A stretch of 64,000 bases of DNA from Elysia chlorotica (taxonomy: Eukaryota; Mollusca; Gastropoda; Plakobranchidae): assembly GCA_003991915.1 (NCBI GenBank), contig RQTK01000133.1, forward strand, positions 298,861 through 362,860. Reading direction: 5' to 3'. Below, piece by piece: positions 1 to 12,800 of the stretch; position 1 is the first letter of the stretch; each line of letters begins with the position of its first letter. The position numbers and the translations under genes were made by a program. The notes under the pieces are model-generated. The model was given only the letters and a program-made list of their open reading frames with translations, was not told the DNA's origin and searched no databases.

Positions 1-52
<52 letters not shown>

Positions 53-102
53 TCCTTTCTCTCTCTCTCACACACACACATACAGCATTTCTCTCTCTCT
101 CT

Positions 103-147
<45 letters not shown>

Positions 148-157
148 GTCTCTCTGA
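1..157. repeat. (CT)n/(CA)n compound microsatellite
   Basis: The window opens inside an uninterrupted CT run of about 43 bases. It is followed by alternating CA and CT blocks with short interruptions up to about 157. The array probably continues beyond the left edge. Confidence 0.95.
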
Positions 158-586
158 TTTGTTCATATATCCCTCTTTTCCCCACCTGACTGCCTCAGCT
201 CTAATCCTTATTATAGAGTAGATCTAGGAAATTCTAGACTGACATTAATGAATTCATCTGTGATAGAAACAGTTACTATTTAACCCTTTTCACAACGTCC
301 TCTTATGTGACAGATCTGTGTCATCCGCGACAAAACCTCAGCCCTCCGACCGATCACATAGCCTGTTATTCCTATAGATTGTTTTATTTAATACAAATCA
401 GACGAAGCGCTAGCGATGCCCGCAAGCTGAGAGCCTGTGACTGGGACAGAGGACCCATCTCCGAGACATTTATTGAAGCGTCGGCCCACGGACGCGTCTT
501 TATTGATACGTTGATTGCGAGGTTATAAAGACCTTGCGATAACTGGGTCCTAATCGACATCGAAGTCGATACTTTAGGGTGTCGTT

Positions 587-835
587 TGTACGTCAGCACT
601 ATAAATATTGGTTATATTGTTGACTGTCCCGCAAGACTAACGTATGGTAATTGTGCGTGCTGCCACACAGAGACGATGCGGGGATTCCATGATTCCCGTC
701 TTAGCCAGTCAGATTATAATGTGAGCGACACAACCAGTAGGGGACGAAATAAGACAAACTGCAATTTGATTGAACCAGGGACTTCTCGATTGGGAGACCA
801 ACGCTCTACCACTGGTGCCAGTTCGTCCCCCTATA
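587..835 (-). mobile_element. tRNA-derived SINE copy
   Basis: Read on the minus strand it begins with a tRNA-like head (CTGGCACCAGTGGTAGAGCG) and continues through the family body (TTTCGTCCCCTACTGGTTG). It ends near the tail CTATA...AGTGCTGACG. It aligns by eye with the better copies at 20.3 kb and 46.5 kb. A 157-codon open frame on the plus strand over this copy is a by-product and not a gene. Confidence 0.75.
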
Positions 836-1594
836 AATGCTTCGAGAACCAGCTCTCTCCCAGACTTACGGAGCCAATATCATTAGCGAGCACAAAACCC
901 ATGGCTGAGGAGTATGAATATGTCATAGCTTATCATCGTAGAGATCGTAAGGCCTGTAATGCCCGAGTATGCCGTGAGTACCGGCTCTGCCAACTCACGC
1001 CGATTGCTCGGGACGCACGCGCTCCCCTCCTCATTATCAGCAGCCCGGTCGCGAGTTAGATTTCTGCATTCACAATAAATTTCCCAGTTAGTGCCGCGCG
1101 GGTGAGCAGGGCCGGCCCAAACCGCCCCTTGAGCAATATGTTTGGCGCGGCCACTTTATCGAATTATGGTTTATTACTGGCCTTTGTTTAGGGTTATCAC
1201 TGACAACCGCCAGTAAATTATCCCGCTGCTAACGACAGTTCAGTCATGCGCCTGTGTGATTGTGTGAGAGGGTGAGCAGCCTGCAGTCCCAGTGTTTGCT
1301 CACTCTCTGGCCGCCAACGCTTATCTCAAAGCGCCATTGTTCTCCGGAGAAACGCCATGCACCCGAACCAATCTGGTCACACTGGATATAGATCTAAGGT
1401 GCAAACTACTAAGAGAAAGTCAATGTGTACATCTCAGACTGTGACATCTTCTCTGTAAGTGAAAACGGACGTCCATATTTAGTTCCCTTTGCACTTACTA
1501 CTCCTCGTATGTTTCTGGCAGGGCCCCCGTCTGGTTAAGAAAGAGAGAACGTTAAAATAAAGAGCCCATTGTTCTTTTTGCGGATTGTGTGGCG

Positions 1595-1812
1595 GGGGCG
1601 AGCTGGCTTAAGTTATAGGGCGTTCGGTTTCAGACCAGGCGACCCGTGGTCTGTCCCACTATCAGCCAATTGATCTGTCTAATTTTGTCCTTTACTGGTT
1701 GGGCCGGTATCGCTATCTATAAAATGGCCAACTAAGAAGAAAACTGCTGGTGTCCCCACCTTGTCTCTTGTGTGGGAGCATGTAAAATTGCCAGACTTCG
1801 TTGCGAGACATG
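1595..1812 (+). mobile_element. tRNA-derived SINE copy, degraded
   Basis: It has the A-box-like head GAGCTGGCTTAAGTTATAGGGCGTTCGGTTT, here interrupted, then the family body TAATTTTGTCC...ACTGGTTGGG, then GTGGGAGCATGTAAAATTG as in the copy at 20.3 kb. The distal tail is lost. Confidence 0.6.
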
Positions 1813-2240
1813 TATCCGTGTATGATCCTTCTTTAAAACTTATGAGACGTTAAACAAATCAAAGCACCAAGAAATATCTCTATTTGTGTGGCATTGTATT
1901 AAAGAAAAAAAAAACTATTGACAGATATTTTACCCAACATGAGATCTTATTATAAAGCGGCGTAGTACAGGCACACGTGCGTCTCCCCAAACAAATAACC
2001 AACTACAGAATCTCTACCAAGATTGCAGCTAGGTCTAGATTTGGTATGCAATGTTCTTAACACAAAATTATGGCTGTAAAACTGCTGGAAGTAGTAAGTA
2101 ACCGGTTTGTGACCACCTCTTTGTCTCTAAATGTCTCGACTTTACAATTCTCTTTGCCTAAAGCCCTTTGTCTGCCTGTCTCTGTCTGCCTCTCTCTTCC
2201 TGCCTATCTATATCCCTCTCGCTCTCCCCATCTCTATCTA

Positions 2241-2244
<4 letters not shown>

Positions 2245-2284
<40 letters not shown>
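2245..2284. repeat. (CT)n microsatellite
   Basis: About 38 bases of pure CT preceded by CTAT units. It lies about 90 bases before the tentative RNF220 exon at 2374. Confidence 0.9.
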
Positions 2285-2287
<3 letters not shown>

Positions 2288-2373
2288 ATCAGATTTTTTA
2301 TCCATGTCCTATCATTTTGTCTTATTTCAAGATCCGATTTTATGTTCATATATTTTTAACTTCTTTCTTTCAG

Positions 2374-2416
2374 AAGTGGGCGGAAATCACGAGACTCGAC
2401 TCCACAAGGACGAAAA
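2374..2416 (+). CDS. RNF220: Tentative RNF220 exon (S/R/K-rich linker)
   Basis: A 43-nt segment lies between a pyrimidine-rich acceptor (TTTCTTTCAG) and a strong donor (GTAAGT). In the phase needed to join the exon at 8705 it reads SGRKSRDSTPQGRK. That composition suits the low-complexity linker ahead of the TFLRVR motif. I found no homology beyond composition, so it could be a chance pair of splice signals. Confidence 0.45.
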
Positions 2417-3486
2417 GTAAGTTGCTTTCTGTAGCATGCTGTTTGTGATCTTCCCCAGTTTATCTGTTTTTGTTTGTTGTTTTTTTCCCTAAGGAATGAG
2501 ATAAGCACTTCCCAAAAATATTTCTGATACTCTAAAATAATTTGTTTTTCATTAGATAATTGTGTATGAAAGAGATAGGGGGAAAACTCAGATGATTCTA
2601 ATGGAATGTTTCATAGGCGGAAAGACATGTTCATGTAATTACTGTTTCTCTAATGAAATCTAGACCGGTCCTATATTCAGCGTCACAGCGGGCGCCCTAA
2701 GTGCTATACGCATGCGCCGAACATGTGAACATTTTGCCACCCTGTGCGCACGCACCACAGGAGGCGCGTCTGGTTACCCGCCGTCATTGAGCAGGCGGGC
2801 AGATTTCACGGTGGGGCATAAAGCTCTGAGTCCCTAGACAATTTGTCAGCATCTGTAAACTCCGCATCGAAAGGGTTAATAAAGCTCGGGTTAGCAGAAA
2901 AGGGTGTCTGTGATACTAAAAGCTTATAGCTTCTTTTGTGCTACCAGCTCAGCCAGTCCTAGGCTGTGATATTGAGCTCCTGTAAATCTACAGTTTCGGA
3001 CGCCTCTGTTGCCAAGATTACATTCGCAGGTGTCCTGCCTTCATAGAATGGATTATTGTGGCGAGAAATGACAGCCATTCTTTCCCCCTCACACGGATAG
3101 GCTGAGTTATGGGGCAAAACATTGGAATGGCACTTTCGCTCTGTTTGGGATATGTAAATCATTATCTTTTATTTTGTTTTGTTTCACTACCGTATCTTGT
3201 GATTTTGTTTCGCTCATGTTATTCCTTTTTCTTTTTTAATGCAATATATTTTTTTCTGTGAAGTGTTTTTTTCGTATCTAGTCGCTTTATGTTTATCTAA
3301 GTCTCGCCCAGTTATATTAATTTTTCAATTCTTTGTGCCTGTGTGCCTTTTGTCTGTCTTTCTGTGCGTCTCTCTGTTTCTCCCTCCTCTGGCTCTCTCC
3401 CTCGCTCCCGTTCGCTCTCTCCCTGTCTCTCTGACTGCCTGTTTCCCTGTGCCCGCCTCTCTCTCTCCATATATTATCTCTCTTGT

Positions 3487-3561
<75 letters not shown>

Positions 3562-6500
3562 ATTTTCTCATTCCATTCGACGACTTACGCTATACCTCTC
3601 GGCCGGTGTGATTTTTTTTGTAGGACACTCTCTCCTAGTTTTACGTCTCCTCGGGTCCCAAAGAGAATCCTAATCCTCCCCACGACTAACGTCTCACAAA
3701 TCTACATGCTGTCAGACACGAGCCAGTGCAAGGATATCAGGAACATATTCCGAACCGGCAACATTGCACTAACACCAGGCCAGCCAGTAGGTGTAATCCG
3801 ACATACAGATTTATCCCGATCTTGGACTCGAACCCGGTACCTCCCGATTAGGAGGTCAATGCTCTACCACTCACGCCAGCTCGCCCCACTAACACTGTAT
3901 AGACCGTTTTAATCGCTTGAGCCTTTAATGGAGTACCTTGTGTCGGCTGTACACCTTGCTAGCTGCTCTCTCCGCCCCAGACTTAGCAAGTTGTCTCTAG
4001 GTCTGGGGCGCTCTCGCTAGATATCGCGGGATCACCGACTATCACCGAACACGATCATCTTATTTATCAGGATACGTTCAATTACATTCTTGCAGAAAAT
4101 AACGCGACAAGAGAGCTGCGTCTGACAATAGGAGGGATTAAAAAGGGTTGGGAGATGGAGGCGATAGAATACCCAATACCTCACGAGTGGTAATGAAAGA
4201 AGGAGAAACACGTCTACAATTTACATGTATGTTGGATTCCAGTTCTGAAATGGCACATATCTCAATGTGGTCTTAGAGGGAAACGATTATACTTGTCTTG
4301 TTAGGAGATGTCTATATGATTGCGTACGATGGTACGGTTGTCGTCTTGTTGTGAGATATCTGCATAGCTGAAAGCCATGTTTCTTCTCAACTTATAGCTG
4401 AAAGCCATCTATAGCCAGATTTCTTCGCGACTTGTTATGAGATATCTAGATGGTTGCACACGATAGCGAGAATAATTATTCTTCTCGCCTTAATCTGATA
4501 ATTATATATCTACATGATTGCGTTCCATAGTGCATTATCTTCTCGTATTGTCATGAGATATCTACATAGTTGTACACTATAGTCCGAATTTTTTTTTCCT
4601 CTAGGGGGTAATAGCAGTCCAAGCAATGTCGAGAATAATGTCATGAAAAGGTTTATTGTTTGAATTAAGCAATCTACAGTGGGTCCCTGCTTACAGTAAT
4701 ATTCCATCGTTTACACAATTTTAATTACACTTATAATTACATTTATCCGGTGATATTTCCATACGTCAGTACCATAAAAATGATTGTCCAGTAGGGGACA
4801 GAGTTTGGCAATCCATGACTTGGGGTGATCTTGAAACCAAATCTCAGTCTTATTTTTTTTTCTTCAGATTGTCATTCAAAATCTTGCATTTTTTGTATTT
4901 TGCGTTTTTGAGATAAGAATTACTTTATTAATCCTTTTTGGGAAATGAAACTGAAAACTATAAGACATAGCTTGGCCTGGATAAATCAGTATGAGAATGA
5001 AGAGGCTGTAAGCCTGGCATTCACCCCAGCGTCGCGCAGCTCAGTTTAAATTGTCTCCCGTGGCGCGTCTCGTTAAAACCTGACTGCCCCAAAGCCTCTG
5101 TCGCAAAGCAGCATCTGGGCAGCCGTTACCCAACACCCTGACAGGGTTCCTGTTCGCACTCAACCAACTAATCCAGACTCCCGGCAAGTTTACATGCGCG
5201 CTTCTTCCCGCCGTCTCGGCTGCGCCAGGCAAAACATCTTCGTTGTTGGACCCACCTCGCCCTGTGACGTCACCATCAAGGCATGCGCTCTCCGCGGCTT
5301 CGCTTTGTTCCTGTAGATGATATTTGACCCTAACGGAGGAAAGCTAAGAATATCTCCAGGAGGCAGAGCATGACTGCAGACAGAACCTTCTTTGGAAGAC
5401 GCTGGATCTAGCGGGCCGCGCCGTTGATAATGGTGTGCGGTTTTCTGTTTCGGCTGTCCCGCTCCCCTCGACCTGGCCAGAGACAAATCTCCCAAAGCGG
5501 TTAATCCGCACCTGACAAGGATGGCGCGCCCCTCCGCCACTGGCTCACTCTGCTCACTCTGGCGCAGTCGGACCAAGAGCTCGACAAGCGCCATATGTGG
5601 CTTGTTGTTGCCTGTCTTGTTTTTCTCCCCAAGAAACTGAGCCCCGGTGTAGGCGATAATTTCTGAGAAGTGCGGAAAGAAAACACTCGATACGTTATCC
5701 TGTGTAATTGTCTGATGGTCTCTCCGTGAAATCCGCAAAGCTGCCTCGTTGTCTTGGATGTTATTTTAAATTTTACTACCTTGGCGAACATTTCGTCAAT
5801 TAATTCCTTCCCTACTCCGTCATTCTCTGTGTCTCATTTATCTGTGTTACTAAATAAGCGAGTCTGTGTGTGCCAGATCAGAATGTGCCCGTACTTGGGC
5901 ACTGCCCAGGTTTTCCTAGAGTTTGTTCTACTTCTTGCTTTATGGACTTGATTTAAGCCTGAATGCAATGACTTATTCATGCCATGCTAGATGATTTTAT
6001 GTCGAGGCATGATTTGATTACCACTCTATCCTGACCATTTGTGTGTTTGAATCTGACAGCCAGGTTGGGGGTGCGGTAGCCCTGGGGTAGAACATCGGCT
6101 TTCAACGCAGGAGGTCCGTGACCCGAGCCCTACTCCGGCGACTCGTCCGCATCTGGTTCGGTCTGTGTCAGTTTAATGTGACTGGCTGAGACAGGCCATG
6201 GTATCTCCGCACTGCCTCTGTACGGCAACACCTAAACTTGTCAGACGTTAGTCTTGGGGCCTGCCCACAATATAGCCTATGTATTGCTGAATTTGGCCGC
6301 TAAGCGATAACACTTATTTAGAAGTGGCATGGCGCAGCCATTTCCTTACCTGATAGTATGACGACAGCATCAGTCAGTGTGCACCTTCTATATCTATTCT
6401 GTGGTGGGTACATGTTAGGCAATCTTGGCTTCTTTGCGTCTGAGGTTCCAGCTGCTGCACTAAAGGCAGGATTATTCGACCCGTTAGGCTAGACTGGTTT

Positions 6501-8788
6501 TTGCGCACACTTAGCTCGCTGCCAGTTGCCTGTTCACGTGTTGACACGGAGCTTTGCCTGATATGTCAAAGAGTACGTTTATATTTCGCGCAACACATTC
6601 ATTATATTTTCTGTGTAAAGATAATCTGTCACGCAGCCTAACCTAGCTATATAAAACTTTAAAGAATACAATGCTAAAGTTGACAACACAATAGCGGTCC
6701 CACTCATATTGACAAAACTGTTAGGTATTTGAAACCGTGCACATTGGGCGGAGCAGAAGTGAAGCCCTGCATCCCTGGAGCATTGTACCCGATTGTCCTC
6801 CATTGTCCTCCATTGTGGTGCGTAAAGCCGCGAACAGAGCACGGTAAAGGCTCCCATCCTCTCGTGTGAAGCTTTGCCCAGGCGTATTAATCCTCGCCTT
6901 TCTCTGCTTCACTTGACAGCCTCAGGATCCACACCGTTGAGGCCAGAACCACACATACATCAGTCTGGTATCCCCAACCAGCACTCAGCATAATTATCTT
7001 ACACAAGAGATGCTGAGAGCCTGCATGGGGAACTAGCGTCCTCCGTGTTAATTTCAACTTGAGTAAGCATTGTGGCGGAGGGTAGCTCAGTACAGTACGT
7101 AGCACGTACAGCTTCGAAACAGGAGTCGCGAGTACGAATCCCCGTCAGGTCGCTTAGTTTTTCAACTGGTTGGGTCGTTGTCTCTACGAGTTATTTGATG
7201 TGAACGCCTGAGACAAAATGCTTGGTATCTTCGCTCTGTCTCTCTGTGGTAGTACCGTAATTAAAATTATTAGAATTTAGTCTTGTGGCCCATCCCTTGA
7301 GATAGCGTCGATGCTGACAAAGGATATCAGAACACCGATATGCAGTCACAAGCAACTATATAGCTGAATTTTTAAAATTTAAAAACGAAAGTTAACAATT
7401 CGAGAGTTTTTTGAGAACTTGGAAACATAGATATTGCAATTAAAGTATACGCTCTTTAAAAAAAACACCCACTGAACTCGGGATTGAAGGCTCACGGTTA
7501 CGTGTTCGCCACCTGATCGCCTTGTTTCACAATATAGATTAACAGAATCGGCCGTATCACGCTTCTGAGCTTGTTAATCTTACACCAACAATGTAACACA
7601 ATGACACTCCTTACAAACTCTATGATAGCAACAGGATATTCTATCTTGTATACAAAGAACTAATGCGTTAAATCTCCGAAAATCAATGTTAGCAATTATA
7701 TTAGAAAATGTATTATCCTACAATGGTCTGATGACAAATCCTCTAGATATCGGTTACAGCCCCCGCCCCCCTCGCGTTGAACCGATGTTTAATTATAAAC
7801 TCCGTGAAATAGTGTGGAGCGCTGTGCTCTTGATTCAGTTTGATTTCCCCAGTTCTTTATCCTCTTGGTTCAAAGTTGTAAAGTGTTTCATGGTAATGAC
7901 TTAAATGGTAGCCTCTTCGCCTCCCAGAAACATTACTTGTGATGTGTTTCTTTTGTCTTTTTGAATGTTCCGTTAGTATCGAAAACCTAAGGCAACGTGT
8001 AAAGTTTCAACGCCCTGATCCCTTTGCCTGATCCATCTTCTCGACGATGTCGAATCTAGATTTTTTTTTTAATTCAATGTTTGATTATTGTACAATTCTA
8101 AAGTCTGACCCAGTGTCTGATTCTGACCAAAATTCTGATTCTCTGTGGTCTATTGTCTGATTTAATACCTACAAAAATGAGTCTGATATAATGTCTTCCC
8201 TAATGCCTGACACAATGACCAGTCTATTATCTAATCGTATGTCACATCTCCTGTCAGATCGAATTCTGGATCTTACTTTGACTTAATGTCTTATATGATG
8301 ATGGCTGACTCAATGCCTGATGTAAAGTCTGATGTAATGTCTGGTATAAGGTCTGGCCTGACTCCTGATCTAATGTATTATAATCCAGTACCTGGCCCAA
8401 TGCCTGCTGTAATGTACTATGTTCTAACGTATGTTGTCATGCCTGATCTAATGCCTGTTGTAATTTGTGTTCTAATGTCTGATGGGATGTCTCACCTAAA
8501 GTCTGACATAATGCCTGCTGTAATTTTTGTTCTAATGTCTGATGCGATGGCTCACCTAAAGTCTGATCTAATGTCTGCTGTCATTTGTGTTCTAATGTCT
8601 GATGCGATGTCTCACCTAAAGTCTGACATAATGCCTGCTGTAATTTGTGTTCTAATGTCTGATGCGATGCCTCACCTAAAGTCTGACCTAATGTCTGTCC
8701 CCAGAGTTTACCGTCGCCGGGCGTGTCGCGAAAAGGGAAGGACTCCCCGCCTCCAGAGGTCTCCTCGCGCTCCAGATATGATGTGAGT

Positions 8789-8875
<87 letters not shown>

Positions 8876-9554
8876 CCTTCTTACCATCTCTCGATTCCGT
8901 TCCGCTCTGTCTGTCTCGCCAGTAAGTTTTCTCAATGTTTATGTCATTTTCTCCATATCTCTCTCCCACATGATCGCAGCCACATCATTCGCAATATTCA
9001 TAATTTATATTCATCGATTAATGTACAATGTTTTGTTATGACATCTGAGAGACTGTGACGCCTTTTAATACACTCACATAGTTACAAACTCACTAAAAAA
9101 ACATTAGAATGTCCGATAAGAAGACGGGATCACCAGCTGGGATTTGAACTTCAGGCCTCCTGCTCGTCAGTCAGGCCCACTTGCAGACCGAGCTAGTTAC
9201 CCAAGATCCTCCACCCATTGTTAACAATGCCAGGCGAGGCGTTGTCCCACATCCAGCCACAATCAGTAGGTCTAGATAAGTGTGCGGCCAGGCGTGGGGT
9301 TATCTACCTCTAATCCAAAAGCCATAGAGACAGAGTAGGCGGGGCAAGTGTTAGCATACTGAGCCGAGACACGCCCCCTTGCCCCGCCCACCTGGTGCCG
9401 CCCCTGCTTTTCATATGGCACCTGTGGGTACCATTACTAGGATGTTGATCTCAGCCTAATTCAACCGGACTTCCTACCAAGGGTCACATGATTCGGATTT
9501 CGGAATGTACAGGCCTATGCCTGTCTTAATCTTTAAAACCCGCACCTTCACACA

Positions 9555-9595
<41 letters not shown>

Positions 9596-9793
9596 ATCCA
9601 AAGTAGAGCGGTTACTCGAGTCTACAACCTATTGTGCTCCTCATAATGATCACATTGTGTATTATAAGTTTAAAAATCTTGTTCTTCTGGTGCACCGACC
9701 AGTCTTCTGGACCAGTTTCTACACGTGTGGAGGGACGCAAGATACCTAGAAAAGAGCTGAGTTGACGATCATTTGCAATCTCAGCACCTGGTG

Positions 9794-9848
<55 letters not shown>

Positions 9849-12800
9849 AAGATATTAGATTCTGCTGTGATGACAACCCGGCTATTCTTCCCAACTAGGC
9901 TCGACCGCATTATATTCTCAGATATACACGTATAATCAAGTATCTTCCTAATTATTGACACCTCTCTTTTCCCTTCTTCTCTCTGTGCCTCCAGACGTTT
10001 CTTCGTGTCCGATGCAACAGACAGTCGCGCTTGACGGGTGAGTATACCAACTGACGGTATTTAAACTGGATCTAGATCGTGTTGATCTTTCCTCATACAA
10101 ATCTATTTCAAAGCGGGGTTGCAAGTATACTGCTTTTGCTAGTGAGGGGAGTTTTGGGAGATGGTTGGGAAAGCTAATGTTTTACGCAAACATTACCGTA
10201 AGAAAGCTAATTTATTACCAATTAACAAAAAGAGTCAGAATTAGATGAACTAGCAATGGCAGGAAGTGATAGAAGTTAAGCACTGGTTTTTTGGGTCTGT
10301 CTCAGACACGTTACATTAGGGGCAGCAGGCACAAACATGACGTAGCGTACGTCTCGTCGTAACTATAAGAATACGAAGCTACGTCATGTTTGTGTTTACT
10401 ACCCTTGGTCTTTAAACAATACATGTACTAAAACCCCATAGATATTGTATTCGGGTCACTAAGTCCATGTTAAATGTCTCTCCGACTAGCGGCTACCGTA
10501 TGCCGTGACCACATTCCACACTGCCCATCGCCAGACCCGGCGACCGAGGTCTGTCTCGGGCATTTCTCTCTGGCAGTCCTGCTGGTCGGTAACGGTTTGG
10601 CCGAGTGTGCCCAGGTATTGCTGGTTCCCAGTTCCTGCTTGTGGCAACTGCTCAAGTGTCTCGCGCGATAGACAATAGATGTCTTGTGATAATGGGATCC
10701 ATCCACTGGCGTTTCATCATTGTTGTATAGATCCTATTTTAACGGTGCCAATGAGCGATCAGAAAACGTCAAGTCTGAGGGGCATGAGTTTGTTGTGTGG
10801 ACGGCAAAACCTGTATTGAGAAACAAACACGCTGGAGCTCCTGTAACAATCAGACCTTGCTGTCTTGGAGGAAATCTTGGTTTGTTTGGACCAACTGCTG
10901 TTGCTCATATCACCTGTGAAGGGTTAAATGAACGTATACCATCTCATTATTAAAGGCCTTGGTTGTTTTGTTTCTAAATATAGTCTGAGACACATGATCA
11001 AGTATCCACTTGAAATACATTGTACCCGCTAGAAGCGTGTCGTACTGTAAGCTCTAATCGTCCCTAAGCGTGTGGATTTGGCCGTTAGATAACAGCGTCA
11101 TGTCACTAAGACAAAAGGCGCACGACATTGGTAGAGGTGAAGATTGTTTGGTTGAAAAGATCAGGTTTGCTGACGTAAAGAATCAATGACGCACGCTGGG
11201 TCAGCTACTGTGGCCTTTTGGGAGTTAGTCTGTCTGGTCTCTAAATATAGCTCAGAGAAGTCTTACATCATGACAACCAGATTGGGGTACCATGGATTAG
11301 TGTCATGGTGTTGGGAGTAGCAGCTGTAGCACACTATAGTGCGGGCAAGTGCGACGCATCATGCACTAGAGGCATTGTGACGATAAATGAGATTTGTAAG
11401 GTAAGGGAATCTGTGCCGACGCGCAGCCGGAGCCATAGCCGTGATGGACATAGGGAGCCAATAAATGAGAACTTCACCTATATAGTGTACGTGTTGTGAT
11501 CATGATTGTCCCCCCATCATAGTTGTTTGGATCGCCAACTGAGAGGTCATAATTATGTACGCTTAGATCGCCAAACATGTGTGGCATTAGAGGCGCGGTG
11601 GCATCTTCATTGCTTGGCGCTTGGCGTTAAGACTCCGCAAGAAAAAAAAGATGTTGATGTTCGTTTGATCTCAGAGGACAGAGTCCAAGGCGTTCGCCTT
11701 CATCGTGGAAGGGTTTCCGCTCAAGCCGCCGGTGTTTTCTACTGGTTGGGTCGGTGTCAATAAAATGTTACAGTCCTGTCAGGTCCGCGGAATCGTTCTT
11801 TGGGGTCCCGTCGCAGTATGGGATATTTTTAGACCAGGCAAAGAGCTTCCTTTTCTACGACCAAAAGTTGTTGGTCACACGGTTCAATGAGTGACAGCAC
11901 TATAATCATCTCTGTTCAAGGTAGACGTGTGAGTGGCTGAGAGACTGTAAGTTTTGATTGGTTGAGCGGTTTTCTGCTGCTGTTGTTGTTTTAAGGTATG
12001 CCCCGTATGGAGCTTCTTGCTAACTGCACTTTAGGCTATAGAGGTGTTATTGAAACAATGCTCAGCAAGTGGGTTAAATTACACCGCATTACTCATGGGT
12101 GGTTATACGGCACGATGAATGTACGAGCAAAAGTTGCGTCGGAAGGTGGCGTTCTTCTCACTTTCTGGACCGCCCTACCCCCATCTCCCCGCGATCTAAT
12201 GTAATGCATTGTATTTCGCACTGTTAGCTGTCACAGCCGTGTAAGTCGCGATTTGGTTACATCCAAAATGCAGCAATGTTTCTAAAATATTCCGTAGCCC
12301 AAAGATAATGTCGTTTTATGGTATGACAGGATCAAAGCAAACTGCATGCCATAGCCTTAATCAGATATCTCCTTGCCGTCAAAAGTGTTGAGGTATACAG
12401 CGAAATACAAAAAAAATTCGGTCTGGCTCCTTTATACGTGATTTTGAGCCCATCATAATGGATGCCGGAGATATGTGTGGTCTAAAGTGGTGCAGCATAT
12501 AAAGCCGTAGATTTAGCGTAAAATATCACCTAGAGATTGTCGATTACGTCATTACGAGAAGTAGACGCACTTACTTCTCAATACCCGGAAACTCTTTGCG
12601 GGGCGCTGACGCCGGAGGTACAAAATTTTATTACATGTGTGTCTATTATGACGTGGGTGTTTGCCATCGCGGGCCGACCACCCAGCTTGCTGATGACACA
12701 TTCAATCCGCCGAGTTCTAGGGAGAGATACACCAGGCTTACTCTTGAGGCAAAAATATGTGGGAACAATGTCCGCATCATCACACGTTGCGTGAAGATCT

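Larger units (their letters stand above)
158..2373. other. Presumed RNF220 intron; SINE remnants, no recognisable exon
   Basis: Rich in CpG dinucleotides and in short chance reading frames on both strands. It holds two tRNA-derived SINE copies (about 587-835 minus and 1595-1812 plus, listed separately). A good donor-like GTAAGT at 1457 has no convincing acceptor before it. No further coding sequence can be supported. It is called intron only because upstream RNF220 exons are expected to lie further left. Confidence 0.5.
2417..8704 (+). other. RNF220 intron, repeat-rich
   Basis: About 6.3 kb without convincing exons. It contains a (CT)n array at 3489-3557, a tRNA-like SINE head at 3789-3887 (minus), a hairpin at 3973-4010, and degenerate repeats at 4290-4585. 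It also has a GC-richer patch at 5.03-5.6 kb with a 182-codon minus-strand open frame, SINE copies at 6.07-6.31 and 7.07-7.32 kb, and a TCTGATNTAATG-type repeat field from about 8.1 kb to the next exon. Confidence 0.6.

Noticed and set aside
586-1059. 157-codon plus-strand open frame near the left edge
   Set aside because: Its first half lies over a reverse-oriented SINE and has the repeat's sequence. No domain and no splice context.
2070-2448. Leu/Ser-rich open frames across the CT array
   Set aside because: Simple-sequence translation only. The same applies to the Arg/Glu and Leu/Ser frames at 3.3-3.9 and 8.7-9.06 kb.
8286-8786. 166-codon open frame ending at the RNF220 exon
   Set aside because: It is a by-product of a 60-bp repeat whose period is a multiple of three. 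Over the true exon it runs in the wrong frame.
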